Source: CAZJFH01 sp964545205
Lineage (GTDB): Bacteria > Pseudomonadota > Alphaproteobacteria > Rhodospirillales > Magnetospirillaceae
DNA: 24,967 nucleotides
Direction of reading: 5' to 3'
Assembly: GCA_964545205.1 (NCBI GenBank)
Contig: CAZJFH010000073.1
Coordinates: 1 to 24,967 of the forward strand
Below, one piece after another: positions 13,834-21,127 of the stretch. The number at the start of each line of letters is the position of its first letter. Positions within the stretch are counted from its first letter, which is position 1. Below the pieces are notes generated by a model, which saw nothing but the letters and a program-made list of their open reading frames with translations, was not told where the DNA came from and searched no databases. A program made the translations under genes and the position numbers.

Positions 13834-15597
13834 ATGCATGGGGTGACGCAAACCACGTCTTCGCGGGTCTTCCCGACGGATGGAAGGGCGGCGGCCGGCC
13901 GACGCGGCACCGGGCTGCGGGCGTTCCTGTTCGATTCGGTCGGGCAACGCCTGACCGCCGCCGTGACCCTGGCGGTGGCGCTGGGCATCGGCGGCGCCAT
14001 CCTGTTCCACAGCCGTCAGCAGGAAAGCGAGATTCTCGCCGCCAACGAGCGCACCCTGCGCCAGGTCGCCGAGAGCGCCCTGCGCGGCCTCGAGACCATC
14101 ATGCTCGGCGGCTACGCCGACATCGCCCCCTACTACGCCGAACGCCTGCGCGACGTGCGCGACGTCGACGATTTCCGTTTCCTGCGCACCGACGGCAGCG
14201 AGGCCTTTCTCGACAACGCCACGGTGGCGGCGATCAACGCGCGCTTCGGCAGCGAGGCCTTCCCGGTCAAGTCGGTCGAGCGCCACGTCCAGGTGCTGCC
14301 GCCCGAGGCGGCGCCGCTGCGCGAGGCGGTGGCGGCGCGGCGCACCGTCACCTATTACGAGACCGACGAGGCCGGCACCCGCCACATCACCATCCTGACG
14401 CCGGTGGTGCTCGACGACCGCTGCCGCGTCTGCCATGTCGGCGAAGCCGACGTCAACGCCGTCGTCAAGCTGACGACCTCGCTCGGCCGGGTCGAGGCCG
14501 ACATCCGCCGCACCTGGCAGAGCGCGGTCATGGTGCTGGTGGTGTCGATCAGCCTGATCGTCGTCGCCGCCTACCTGCTGGTCCGCCGCTCGATCGTACG
14601 GCCGATCGCGACCGTCAGCGCCGCGATGGCCCGCGTCGCCGACGGCCACCTCGAGCAGACCGTGCCGGTGCTCGGCCGCAGCGAACTCGGCCGCATGGCC
14701 GGCAGCTTCAACGAGATGGCGGCGCAACTGCTGCGCACCTACGAGGGGCTGCAGAACGAGCAGAACAAGCTGACCACCATCATCCAGGCGGCGATCGAGG
14801 GCATCGTGGTCACCGACGGCGCCGGGACCGTGGTGCTGGTCAACCCCGCCGCCGAGCGCCTGCTCGGCAAGAGCTTTCTCGAGATCATGCGCGGCGGCTT
14901 CGCCAACCTGATCGACGATCCCGAGCGGATGCGGGCCTGGCTCGCCAACGGCACGGCGGCCGAGGACGTCACCTACAAGGGCCGGGTGCTCAACATCCAG
15001 GTCGCCCGCATCGCCGACGAGACCGGCGCCGATCTGGGCGCCTCGGCGCTGCTGCGCGACATCACCGAGGAACGGCGGATGGAGCAGCGGCTGCGGTCGC
15101 TGTCGACGACCGACGCGCTCACCGGATTGTGGAACCGCCGCCATCTCGACCAGGCGCTGGCGCTGGAGTTCGAGCGCGCCCGGCGCTACGGGCTGGAACT
15201 GTCGCTGCTGCTGTTCGACATCGACCACTTCAAGGCGTTCAACGACACCTACGGCCACGACGTCGGCGACAAGGTGCTCAAGGCGGTGGCCGAGCAGGTG
15301 GCGGCGACCGTGCGCCAGGTCGACATCGCCTGCCGCTACGGCGGCGAGGAATTCGTGGTCATCCTGCCCGAAACCGACGCCGAGGGCGCCTGCGGCATGG
15401 CCGAACGCGTGCGCGCGGCCGTCGCCGCCACCGACGTCGACGGGCTGCGGGTGACGGTGACGATCGGCGTCGCCGCCCTGGCCGGGAGCGCGGCCGCGAC
15501 GGCCGCCGAACTGGTCGAGGCCGCCGACAAGGCGCTCTATCGCGGCAAGAAGGACGGCCGCAACCGCGTCGTCCGCGCCGGCGGAGCCGCGGCATGA
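13834..15597 (+). CDS. Diguanylate cyclase with periplasmic CxxCH heme-type sensor, HAMP and PAS
   Basis: 587 residues. TM1 is about 39-58, the periplasmic domain about 60-228, TM2 about 230-250, HAMP 251-305, PAS about 313-420 and GGDEF about 420-582. The periplasmic domain ends in CRVCH (C197, C200, H201), the covalent c-type heme motif, just before TM2. The active site is GGEEF (503-507). RQVD at 494-497 is the inhibitory I-site, so the enzyme should make c-di-GMP from GTP with product inhibition. The likely input is redox state or a diatomic gas at a periplasmic heme; this is inference. The gene ends in an ATGA overlap with its paralogue. The start at 13834 has only a weak ribosome binding site, and the first 30 residues are poorly constrained. 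Confidence 0.9.
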   Translation: MHGVTQTTSSRVFPTDGRAAAGRRGTGLRAFLFDSVGQRLTAAVTLAVALGIGGAILFHSRQQESEILAANERTLRQVAESALRGLETIMLGGYADIAPYYAERLRDVRDVDDFRFLRTDGSEAFLDNATVAAINARFGSEAFPVKSVERHVQVLPPEAAPLREAVAARRTVTYYETDEAGTRHITILTPVVLDDRCRVCHVGEADVNAVVKLTTSLGRVEADIRRTWQSAVMVLVVSISLIVVAAYLLVRRSIVRPIATVSAAMARVADGHLEQTVPVLGRSELGRMAGSFNEMAAQLLRTYEGLQNEQNKLTTIIQAAIEGIVVTDGAGTVVLVNPAAERLLGKSFLEIMRGGFANLIDDPERMRAWLANGTAAEDVTYKGRVLNIQVARIADETGADLGASALLRDITEERRMEQRLRSLSTTDALTGLWNRRHLDQALALEFERARRYGLELSLLLFDIDHFKAFNDTYGHDVGDKVLKAVAEQVAATVRQVDIACRYGGEEFVVILPETDAEGACGMAERVRAAVAATDVDGLRVTVTIGVAALAGSAAATAAELVEAADKALYRGKKDGRNRVVRAGGAAA

Positions 15598-17285
15598 ACC
15601 GGCTGCACGGCATCGGACCGCGCATCCTGGTGCTGGTCGCCGCGGTCGTCTCCGCCGGCCTCGCCGGCCTGACGCTGTTCTACGCCGAGCGCCAGGAGCG
15701 CAGCATCCTGGCCGAGAACGAGCGCACCATGGTCAAGGTCGCCGACAGCGTCACCCAGGCGCTGCGAACGGTGATGCTGGCCGGCTACGCCGACATCAGC
15801 CGCGAGTTCGGCGACCACCTGCTGCACGTCGCCGACGTCTCCGACCTGCGCATCCTGCGCATCGACGGAACCGAGGCGTTCCGCGACAACCGCACCATCG
15901 AGCAGGTCAACGAGGCGCTGGGCCACGAGCGGTTCCGGCCGCGCATCGCCCAGGAGATCGTGCCGGTGCTGCCCGTCGGCGCCGGCGCCCTGCGCACCGC
16001 GGCCGGCGGCGAGATGGTGACCTATTACGAGCGGGCGGCGGACGGCCACCGCGATCTCACCGTGCTGGCGCCGGTGACGTCCCAGGCCGCCTGCCAGGGA
16101 TGCCACCTGGACGATCGCCCGGTGCGCGGCGTGCTGAAGCTGACGACGTCGCTGGCCCATCTCGACGGCGACATCCACGCAAGCTGGATGCGCTCGATCG
16201 CCGCCGGCGCCGCCGCCCTGGCCGCCGTGCTCGCGGTGGTGTGGCTGACGGTGCAGCGCACGGTGGTGCGCCCGATCCACGCCGTCACCGCCGCCATGGA
16301 CCGCGCCGGCCGCGGCGAACTGGCGCCGGCCGCGGTCCACGGCCGCGACGAGATCGGCCGCATGGCGGTCAGCTTCAACATCATGACGGCCGAACTGTCG
16401 CGGATGTATTCGGGCCTGCGCAGCGAGCAGAACAAGCTGTCGACGATCCTGCTCGGCGCCCGCGACGGCATCGTCGCCACCGACGGCGACGGCCGCGTCG
16501 TGCTGGTCAACCCGGCCGCCGAGGAGCTGCTCGGCAAGGGCGCCGACGCGATCGCCGCCGGCGGGCTCGAGAACCTGCTCGACGATCCGGACTGGGCGCG
16601 CGCGCGCCTGGCGCTGCCGCTCGGCCAGCAGTGCCCGGAGCCGGTGCGCTACCGCGATCGCGTCCTCAGCGCCTACATGGCCAGCATCCACGGCGACGAC
16701 GGCGCGCCGATCGGCTCGGCGGCGCTGCTGCGCGACGTCACCGAGGAGACGCGGCTGCGCGAGGAGCTCGAACGGCTGGCGGTCACCGACGGACTCACCG
16801 GGCTCTACAATCGCCGCTACTTCGACCAGAAGCTCGCCGACGAGCTGCAGGCGGCCGTCCGCTACGGCCGTCCGCTGTCGGTGCTGCTGTTCGACGTCGA
16901 CCACTTCAAGCGCTTCAACGACACCCACGGCCACGACATGGGCGACAAGGTGCTGCAGGCGCTGGCCGACGTGCTGCGCACCTCGCGCACCGTCGACATT
17001 CCCTGCCGCTACGGCGGCGAGGAGTTCGCGGTGATCCTGCCCAACACGCCCCAGGACAAGGCGACCGCCGCCGCCGAACGCCTGCGCCGCGCGGTGGCGG
17101 CGCTGGACATCGAAGGGCTCGAAGTGACGGTCAGCATCGGCGTCGCGGCGCGCCCGCCGCACATGACCGACAGCCGCGACACGCTGGTCAAGGCCGCCGA
17201 CCAGGCCCTCTACGCCGCCAAGCAGGCCGGCCGCAACCGCGTCGAGACGGCGCCGGCCCCGACCCCCGACCAGGCGGCGGGATAG
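15594..17285 (+). CDS. Second, paralogous diguanylate cyclase with CxxCH heme-type sensor
   Basis: 563 residues with the same layout as the gene before it: TM1 about 10-30, periplasmic domain 31-198, TM2 about 200-220, HAMP, PAS about 281-390 and GGDEF about 392-553. It keeps CQGCH (C167, C170, H171) before TM2, the I-site RTVD (465-468) and GGEEF (474-478). Shared stretches include GYADI, TYYE, LKLTTSL and EQNKLSTI. The start overlaps the upstream stop by four bases (ATGA), implying coupled translation and roughly equal amounts of both proteins. It is a tandem duplication in which both copies keep every catalytic and heme-motif residue, arguing for selection on both. Heterodimers are possible because HAMP and GGDEF domains act as dimers. 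Confidence 0.92.
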   Translation: MNRLHGIGPRILVLVAAVVSAGLAGLTLFYAERQERSILAENERTMVKVADSVTQALRTVMLAGYADISREFGDHLLHVADVSDLRILRIDGTEAFRDNRTIEQVNEALGHERFRPRIAQEIVPVLPVGAGALRTAAGGEMVTYYERAADGHRDLTVLAPVTSQAACQGCHLDDRPVRGVLKLTTSLAHLDGDIHASWMRSIAAGAAALAAVLAVVWLTVQRTVVRPIHAVTAAMDRAGRGELAPAAVHGRDEIGRMAVSFNIMTAELSRMYSGLRSEQNKLSTILLGARDGIVATDGDGRVVLVNPAAEELLGKGADAIAAGGLENLLDDPDWARARLALPLGQQCPEPVRYRDRVLSAYMASIHGDDGAPIGSAALLRDVTEETRLREELERLAVTDGLTGLYNRRYFDQKLADELQAAVRYGRPLSVLLFDVDHFKRFNDTHGHDMGDKVLQALADVLRTSRTVDIPCRYGGEEFAVILPNTPQDKATAAAERLRRAVAALDIEGLEVTVSIGVAARPPHMTDSRDTLVKAADQALYAAKQAGRNRVETAPAPTPDQAAG

Positions 17286-17289
17286 GCGG

Positions 17290-18126
17290 CTACAGCATGC
17301 CCAGCCGCTGCTCGACGCTGGGCATCCACAGGGTGTGCAGCAGCGTTCGCACCTCGTCCTTGGCGGCGAGGTGCGAGCGCGTCGGCGCGATGTCGACGCC
17401 CTCGACGCCGACGTCGAACACGGTCAGGCCCTGCGTGAACAGCTGGCGATAGATCACCCGCTCGCCGAAGCCGCCGGCAACGCGGAAGCCCAGCACCGGC
17501 GCCAGTTTCTCCAGCACCGCCGCCAGGTTGCGCTTGTTGCGGTCGACCAGGCCCGACAGCCGGTTGCGCAGCACGATCCAGTCGAAGCCCGGCTGGCGGG
17601 CGTTGCGGCGCTCCTGGCGCTGCTCCCAGACCATCTTCATGTAGATGCCGAGATCCATCACCTCGAAGGTGCCGGGCCGCAGCTCGACCAGCAGGTCGAG
17701 GTCGATGAAGCTGTCGTTGATCGGGGTGATCAGCGTTTCGGCGAAGCCATGGGCGAAGCGGGCCAGCGGCTGGTCGCTGCCGGGGCAGTCGATGATCACG
17801 AAATCGCAGGCCGGCCGGTACTCGTTCAGCGCGTCGCGCAGCGCCTCCTCCTCGGCGGCGCGCGCCCAGGTCGCCTCCTCGTGGCCCGAGCGGCCGATCA
17901 GGCTGTGCGCCGGCAGCGGCAGATCGATGCCGTTGTCGTCGGCCCAGTAGCGGCGGTTCTCGATGTAGCGGGTCAGCGAGCGCTGGCGCGAGTCGAGATC
18001 GATCGAGGCGACCGAGAAGCCCATGCGCAGCAGCGCGACGACGAGATGCATGGCGGTCGTGGTCTTGCCCGAGCCGCCCTTCTCGTTGCCGAGCACGATG
18101 ACGTGCGCCGCCCGCTCCTTCGCCAC
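17290..18126 (-). CDS. mipZ: Division-plane positioning ATPase MipZ
   Basis: 278 residues. A ParA/MinD-type deviant Walker A motif, GNEKGGSGKTTT, lies at 13-24 (K16, K21), followed by IDLDSRQRSLTRYIENRR and IIDCPGSD (D113). These, with VVLRNRLS-type WIVLRNRLSG and GERVIYRQLF near the C-terminus, match MipZ of alphaproteobacteria rather than ParA. MipZ forms gradients from the poles through the ParB-origin complex and blocks FtsZ ring assembly away from midcell. The GTG at 18126 gives an N-terminus like known MipZ and has a GGGGGC stretch upstream; a GTG at 18153 would add nine residues without a ribosome binding site. It lies 90 bases after cheY in the same direction and four bases from the convergent second cyclase. 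Confidence 0.88.
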   Translation of the reverse strand: MAKERAAHVIVLGNEKGGSGKTTTAMHLVVALLRMGFSVASIDLDSRQRSLTRYIENRRYWADDNGIDLPLPAHSLIGRSGHEEATWARAAEEEALRDALNEYRPACDFVIIDCPGSDQPLARFAHGFAETLITPINDSFIDLDLLVELRPGTFEVMDLGIYMKMVWEQRQERRNARQPGFDWIVLRNRLSGLVDRNKRNLAAVLEKLAPVLGFRVAGGFGERVIYRQLFTQGLTVFDVGVEGVDIAPTRSHLAAKDEVRTLLHTLWMPSVEQRLGML

Positions 18127-18216
18127 TGCCCCCGAGCCCCCGATCCGGTCCACCGGACGATGTTAGCCGCCGCGGGCGGATTGACCAAGGAAATCAAAGC
18201 CAAGCCAGCGGCGACG

Positions 18217-18597
18217 CTAGGTCAGCTTGCCGACCACCGCCTCGATCTTCTTCTTCAGCGTCTCGGTCGTGAACGGCTTGATGATGTAGTTGTTGACCCC
18301 GGCCTGCACCGCCTGGACGACGCGTTCCTTGTCGCCGGCGCCGGTGACCATGATGAAGGGCAGCTTCTTCATCTGCGGGTGCTGGCGGATCAGCTTGAGC
18401 AGGACCAGGCCGTCCATGACGTCCATGTTCCAGTCCGAGATCACCAGGTCGAACTTCTCCTTGACCAGCTTGTCGAGCGCCGCCTTGCCGTTGGCGGCGT
18501 CGTCGACGTTCTTGAAGCCGATCTGCTGCAGCGAATAGCGGGTCAGGCCGCGCATGCTGACCTGATCGTCGACCACGAGAACCTTCATCTGCGCCAT
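18217..18597 (-). CDS. cheY: Chemotaxis response regulator CheY
   Basis: A 126-residue single receiver domain with D10/D11, phosphoacceptor D55 in SDWNMD, T85 and K107 in IIKPF, the full CheY set. Phosphorylated by CheA, it should bind the flagellar switch. The chosen ATG overlaps the cheB stop as TAATG, typical of translational coupling. An ATG at 18606 with a GGGTGGA stretch just upstream is an alternative adding three residues, and ATG 18588 would remove three. It is the last gene of the che run. Confidence 0.93.
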   Translation of the reverse strand: MAQMKVLVVDDQVSMRGLTRYSLQQIGFKNVDDAANGKAALDKLVKEKFDLVISDWNMDVMDGLVLLKLIRQHPQMKKLPFIMVTGAGDKERVVQAVQAGVNNYIIKPFTTETLKKKIEAVVGKLT

Positions 18598-19679
18598 TAT
18601 CGGCATGAATCCACCCCCTGCCCCCCAGCCACGCGGCCGGCCGGCCGCTGGCACTGCTCGATGATATGCCCGGCGATCCTGCCGAGCGGCAATTCCACCT
18701 CGACCGCCCCCGCGGCCATCGCCGCCTTCGGCATGCCGTAGACGACGCAGGTGCTCTCGTCCTGCCCGATCGTGTGGGCGCCGGCGGCCCGCATCTCCTT
18801 CAGCCCGGCGGCGCCGTCGCGCCCCATGCCGGTCAGGATCGCGCCGATGCCGTTGCGCCCGGCGGCCTCGGCCATCGAGCGGAACAGCACGTCGACGCTC
18901 GGCCGATGCCCGCTGACCAGAGGACCGTCATCCAGCCTGCAAGTCAAGACGCCTCCAGATCGCACCACCTGCAGATGATGGGTGCCGGGCGCGATGTAGA
19001 CGTGGCCCGGCACCAGGCGGGCGCCGTCGACGGCCTCGGCGACGGCGACCGCCGCCTGGGCGTCGAGGCGGCGCGCGAAGCTGGCGGTGAAGTGGCCCGG
19101 CATGTGCTGGGTGATCACCACCGCCGGCGCCTGGGCCGGCAGCGCGCAGACGATCTCGCGCAGCGCCTCGACGCCGCCGGTCGAGGCGCCGAGGGCGACG
19201 ACCATGCGGCCGGCGTCGTAGTCCGGCCCGGTGACGAGGGGAGCGCGGGCGGGCGCCTCGGTGCGCGGGGCGACGCGGCTGCCGGCGGCGGCCTTGACCT
19301 TGGCGATCAGTTCCTCGGCCTTCTGCGTCAGGCCGGAGCGCAGGTCGACGGTGGGCTTGGCGACGAAGTCGACGGCGCCCATCTCCAGCGCCTGCAGCGT
19401 CACCTCGGCGCCCTTCTGCGTCAGGGTCGAGACCATCACCACCGGCATCGGCCGCAGCCGCATGATGCGCTCGAGGAAGGTCAGGCCGTCCATGTTCGGC
19501 ATCTCGACGTCGAGCGTGACCACGTCGGGGGTCAGCTCCTTGATCTTCTGCCGCGCGATCAGCGGGTCGGCGGCGGTGCCGACGACCTCGATTCCCGGAT
19601 CGGCCGACAGCATCTGCGTCAGCATCTGGCGCACCAGCGCCGAGTCGTCGACGATCAGGACTCGCGTCACTTTGCCCAT
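18597..19679 (-). CDS. cheB: Protein-glutamate methylesterase/glutamine deamidase CheB
   Basis: 360 residues. The receiver domain (1-120) has D11/D12 and phosphoacceptor D57 in TLDVEMP. The methylesterase domain (about 158-350) has the catalytic S166 in GASTGG, H192 in TQHMPG and D288 in GMGRDG. It removes receptor methyl groups when phosphorylated by CheA. The start at 19679 follows AAGGAG and overlaps the cheD stop by 13 bases. The linker is Ala/Pro-rich and of normal length. Confidence 0.95.
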   Translation of the reverse strand: MGKVTRVLIVDDSALVRQMLTQMLSADPGIEVVGTAADPLIARQKIKELTPDVVTLDVEMPNMDGLTFLERIMRLRPMPVVMVSTLTQKGAEVTLQALEMGAVDFVAKPTVDLRSGLTQKAEELIAKVKAAAGSRVAPRTEAPARAPLVTGPDYDAGRMVVALGASTGGVEALREIVCALPAQAPAVVITQHMPGHFTASFARRLDAQAAVAVAEAVDGARLVPGHVYIAPGTHHLQVVRSGGVLTCRLDDGPLVSGHRPSVDVLFRSMAEAAGRNGIGAILTGMGRDGAAGLKEMRAAGAHTIGQDESTCVVYGMPKAAMAAGAVEVELPLGRIAGHIIEQCQRPAGRVAGGQGVDSCR

Positions 19680-20263
19680 GCTCGCTCCTTCGCTGGCAGC
19701 ATCGCCGGATCCTCGAGCGGGTCGGCATCCTTGCCCGCCGGCTCGGTCAGCAGCTTCATCAGCACCTTGCCGGTGGTCGGGAAATACTTGATCGCCCGCG
19801 GCAGCTTGCCGCCGACATGCCTGGCGGCGACCTGCAGGCCGGCGTCGAGCAGATATCGCATGACATAGGCGACGTTGTGGTCGCCGACCCGCGTGCCCGG
19901 CGTGACGTTCGAGCCGCCGAACAGCTTGATCTCCAGCCGGTCGAGCCGGCCCTTGTTCCACAGGATCTCGGCGATGAGCTGCGACATCGCGTGGTTGCCG
20001 AAGCGCAGCGCCGCGTCCTCCTCGCCCCAGCGGCCCGAGGTGCTCTCGGGCAGCATGAAGTGGTTCATGCCGCCGACGCCGGCGACGGGATCGCGGATGC
20101 AGGCGCTGACGCAACTGCCGAGGACGGTGACCAGCATCTCGTCGGACCGCGCGGTGACGTAGTGCTGGCCCGGAAGCACCTTCACCGCCATGGCGTCGAA
20201 GCGCGAGTCGTAGTAGCGCGGCAGATGGCCGCAGGTGCCGTCGCTGTAGAAGTCGTGCGCCAT
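19667..20263 (-). CDS. cheD: Chemoreceptor glutamine deamidase CheD
   Basis: 198 residues. The catalytic region VLGSCVSACIRDP and GGMNHFMLP gives C51 and H68, spaced 17 apart as in CheD. The protein deamidates receptor glutamines and, in other species, binds CheC or CheY-type partners; no cheC is present here. The start at 20263 lies four bases after the cheR stop. The N-terminal 30 residues (GTCGHLPRYYDSRF) precede the conserved core, as in many alphaproteobacterial CheD proteins. Confidence 0.93.
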   Translation of the reverse strand: MAHDFYSDGTCGHLPRYYDSRFDAMAVKVLPGQHYVTARSDEMLVTVLGSCVSACIRDPVAGVGGMNHFMLPESTSGRWGEEDAALRFGNHAMSQLIAEILWNKGRLDRLEIKLFGGSNVTPGTRVGDHNVAYVMRYLLDAGLQVAARHVGGKLPRAIKYFPTTGKVLMKLLTEPAGKDADPLEDPAMLPAKERAWAK

Positions 20264-20267
20264 CGCG

Positions 20268-21125
20268 TCAGCCCCTCGCCGCCTTGCGGTGCACCGTGCG
20301 GCCGATCAGCTCGAACCGCCGCGTCAGGCTGAACAGGCTTTCGGAGTGGCCGATATAGAGGAAGCCGTCGTCGGCGAGGATGTCGGCGAACCGCTCGAAC
20401 AGCCGCGCCTGGGTGTCGCGGTCGAAGTAGATGACGACGTTGCGGCAGAAGATGACGTCGAACGGCCCCTTCATCGGCCACGGGCCGAGCAGGTTGAGCG
20501 GCTTGAAGGCGACCAGCGGGCGCAGGCAGTCGGCGACCGCGATCCGGCGCGGCGCGACGGGGATCGGCGCCAGGTAGCGCCGGCGCAGCTCCTCGGGCAC
20601 CGTCTCGGCCTGGACGGCGTCGTAGACGCCCTCGCGGCCGCGCTCGACCATGGTGGTGTCGATGTCGGTGGCCAGGATGCGCGCGTCCCAGCGCTCGATG
20701 TCGGGCAGCGCCGAATGCAGGGCCATCGCCATCGAATAGGGCTCCTCGCCCGAGGCGCAGCCGGCCGACCACAGCCGCAGGCGGCGGCCCTCGGCCGCGC
20801 GGCTGGCGACCAGGCGCGGCAGCGCGACCTCCGACAGATGCTGGAAATGATGCGGCTCGCGGAAGAAGCGCGTCAGGTTGGTGGTCACCGCGTTCAGCGC
20901 GTGGCGCAGCTCCTCGGCGCCGTCCGGCCCGGCGATCAGCGCGCAGTATTCGGGAAAGCCCGTCAGCCCCAGCTTGCGCACCCGCTTGGCGAGGCGGGCG
21001 TGCAGCATCTCGCGCTTGTTGGCGCCGAGCACGATGCCGGTGTGCCGCTTGATCAGCTCGGCCAGGAACGCGAACTCGCGCTCGCCGAGCTTGCTGTCCG
21101 GCATCAGCCCGGCCCCGGTGGCCAT
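20268..21125 (-). CDS. cheR: Chemoreceptor glutamate methyltransferase CheR
   Basis: 285 residues. The N-terminal helical domain contains TTNLTRFFRE (about 81-90). The SAM-binding domain has LWSAGCASGEEPYS (about 118-131), ATDID (152-156) and DVIFCRNVVIYF (about 223-234). It methylates receptor glutamates with S-adenosylmethionine. The start at 21125 is two bases after the receptor stop; its ribosome binding site GGGAGGAG is made by the codons for the receptor's last residues. The receptor's EWEEF tail suggests that this CheR can be tethered. Confidence 0.94.
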   Translation of the reverse strand: MATGAGLMPDSKLGEREFAFLAELIKRHTGIVLGANKREMLHARLAKRVRKLGLTGFPEYCALIAGPDGAEELRHALNAVTTNLTRFFREPHHFQHLSEVALPRLVASRAAEGRRLRLWSAGCASGEEPYSMAMALHSALPDIERWDARILATDIDTTMVERGREGVYDAVQAETVPEELRRRYLAPIPVAPRRIAVADCLRPLVAFKPLNLLGPWPMKGPFDVIFCRNVVIYFDRDTQARLFERFADILADDGFLYIGHSESLFSLTRRFELIGRTVHRKAARG

Positions 21126-21127
21126 TC

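Noticed and set aside
18154..18216. Terminator between cheY and mipZ
   Set aside because: A short CCGCC/GGCGG-type stem is present but without a T-run in either direction.
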